Shown here: positions 4,970 to 5,418 of the stretch, piece after piece
Numbering within the stretch: the stretch's first letter is position 1
How the letters are laid out: each line of letters starts with the position of its first letter
DNA from: Rubrobacteraceae bacterium
GTDB lineage: Bacteria; Actinomycetota; Rubrobacteria; Rubrobacterales; Rubrobacteraceae
Direction of reading: 5' to 3'
Assembly (NCBI GenBank): GCA_013698525.1
Contig: JACCSM010000590.1
Location: forward strand, 1 to 5,418
Length of the DNA: 5,418 bases
The notes under the pieces: model-generated
What the model was told of the DNA's origin: nothing
What the model saw: only the letters and a program-made list of their open reading frames with translations
Database searches by the model: none
Position numbers and translations under genes: made by a program

Positions 4970-5418
4970 TCATCGGTTTTCCGGCGTTGGCTCGTGGTAG
5001 GCACTCGCTCCGCCTGCTTCGGGGACGCCACGTTTGCGGGTGAGGCGTATCCAGACCTCCGCCAGCGAGGAATGCACGACTAACGCCGCCGACCACGCCG
5101 CGATCGAGAGCGTCACGATCTGCCCATCGGTCGGATCGACCACGACGAAGAGCGAGGGGATGAAGATCAGGCGCTGCGTGGCGATGGCGAGTGCTATGGC
5201 GAACGCCCGGATCATCCACTCCCGGTGCAAGGCCACCCGTCCGGCCCGGACGTGTACGAAACCCTTGCCGAGGGCGAAGAGGAACAGGCTCCCGAAGAGG
5301 CCGATAAGCACCCTTTCCGCCCATCCCGAGAAGGGGATAACCAACCCTATGAACAAGGCCGTCACCCCGACTACCAATCCGACCGCGACGAGGACCCTAC
5401 CCATCCGGCGGTGGTAGC
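4970..5418 (-). CDS. DUF2306-family membrane protein, N-terminus beyond the right edge
   Basis: A predicted multi-pass membrane protein with about four hydrophobic segments. The signature HREWMIRAFAIALA (residues 60-73 from the ATG at 5404) followed by an Arg in the ATQRLIF segment matches DUF2306 (predicted membrane proteins, sometimes compared with haem-binding four-helix proteins). Function is unknown. The ATG at 5404 is probably not the true start: the frame stays open to the window edge and reads YHRRMGR across it, like the conserved His-x-x-x-Gly-Arg block in the first half of DUF2306 proteins. The gene is therefore taken as 5'-partial. The conserved His residues could be metal or haem ligands, which is inference. 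The polar C-terminal tail ends 22 bp before the ABM-type gene. Confidence 0.75.
   Translation of the reverse strand, partial: YHRRMGRVLVAVGLVVGVTALFIGLVIPFSGWAERVLIGLFGSLFLFALGKGFVHVRAGRVALHREWMIRAFAIALAIATQRLIFIPSLFVVVDPTDGQIVTLSIAAWSAALVVHSSLAEVWIRLTRKRGVPEAGGASAYHEPTPENR

Noticed and set aside
1..5418. tRNA, rRNA, CRISPR array or replication origin
   Set aside because: No cloverleaf-like or rRNA sequence, no regularly spaced repeats and no iteron or DnaA-box cluster were seen on reading both strands.

Overview
The window is GC-rich, gene-dense bacterial DNA. GTG starts, the GC-biased codon use and the style of several proteins (the REC-GGDEF regulator, the 'ester cyclase' and the arsenic-resistance-type transporter) suggest a Rubrobacter-like actinobacterium. 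This assignment comes from family recognition, not from any search.

Layout. Positions 1-258 hold no convincing gene but contain small repeats upstream of a 12-TM-type MFS exporter (259-1566, +). The exporter converges on a REC-GGDEF diguanylate cyclase gene (minus strand, stop at 1676), with a 9-bp inverted repeat between the two. The GGDEF domain is complete, but the receiver domain has lost its N-terminal third: recognisable coding sequence stops at about 2537-2542, and an in-frame TAG follows. From 2538 to 4095 lies a ~1.56-kb segment bounded by ~50-bp inverted repeats (the outer 38 bp match at 37 positions). It carries two same-strand genes 23 bp apart: a BASS/ACR3-like transporter (2608-3573) and a SnoaL-like 'ester cyclase' (3597-4007). 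It contains no transposase. Next comes a less GC-rich scar (about 4095-4495) with the N-terminal helix-turn-helix of a Mu/Tn552-type transposase (minus strand) whose catalytic part is gone. The window ends with a minus-strand pair: a DUF2306-type membrane protein that runs off the right edge, and a small ABM-type (dimeric alpha-beta barrel) protein 22 bp downstream of it.

Interpretation. The main point of interest is the inverted-repeat-bounded transporter/SnoaL cassette. It looks like a mobile insertion cassette (passenger genes between transposon-like ends, mobilised in trans) that landed in, or rearranged, a diguanylate cyclase gene. The nearby transposase fragment marks the area as an insertion hotspot. 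It is not shown that this transposase moved the cassette. The remaining genes are ordinary members of known families.
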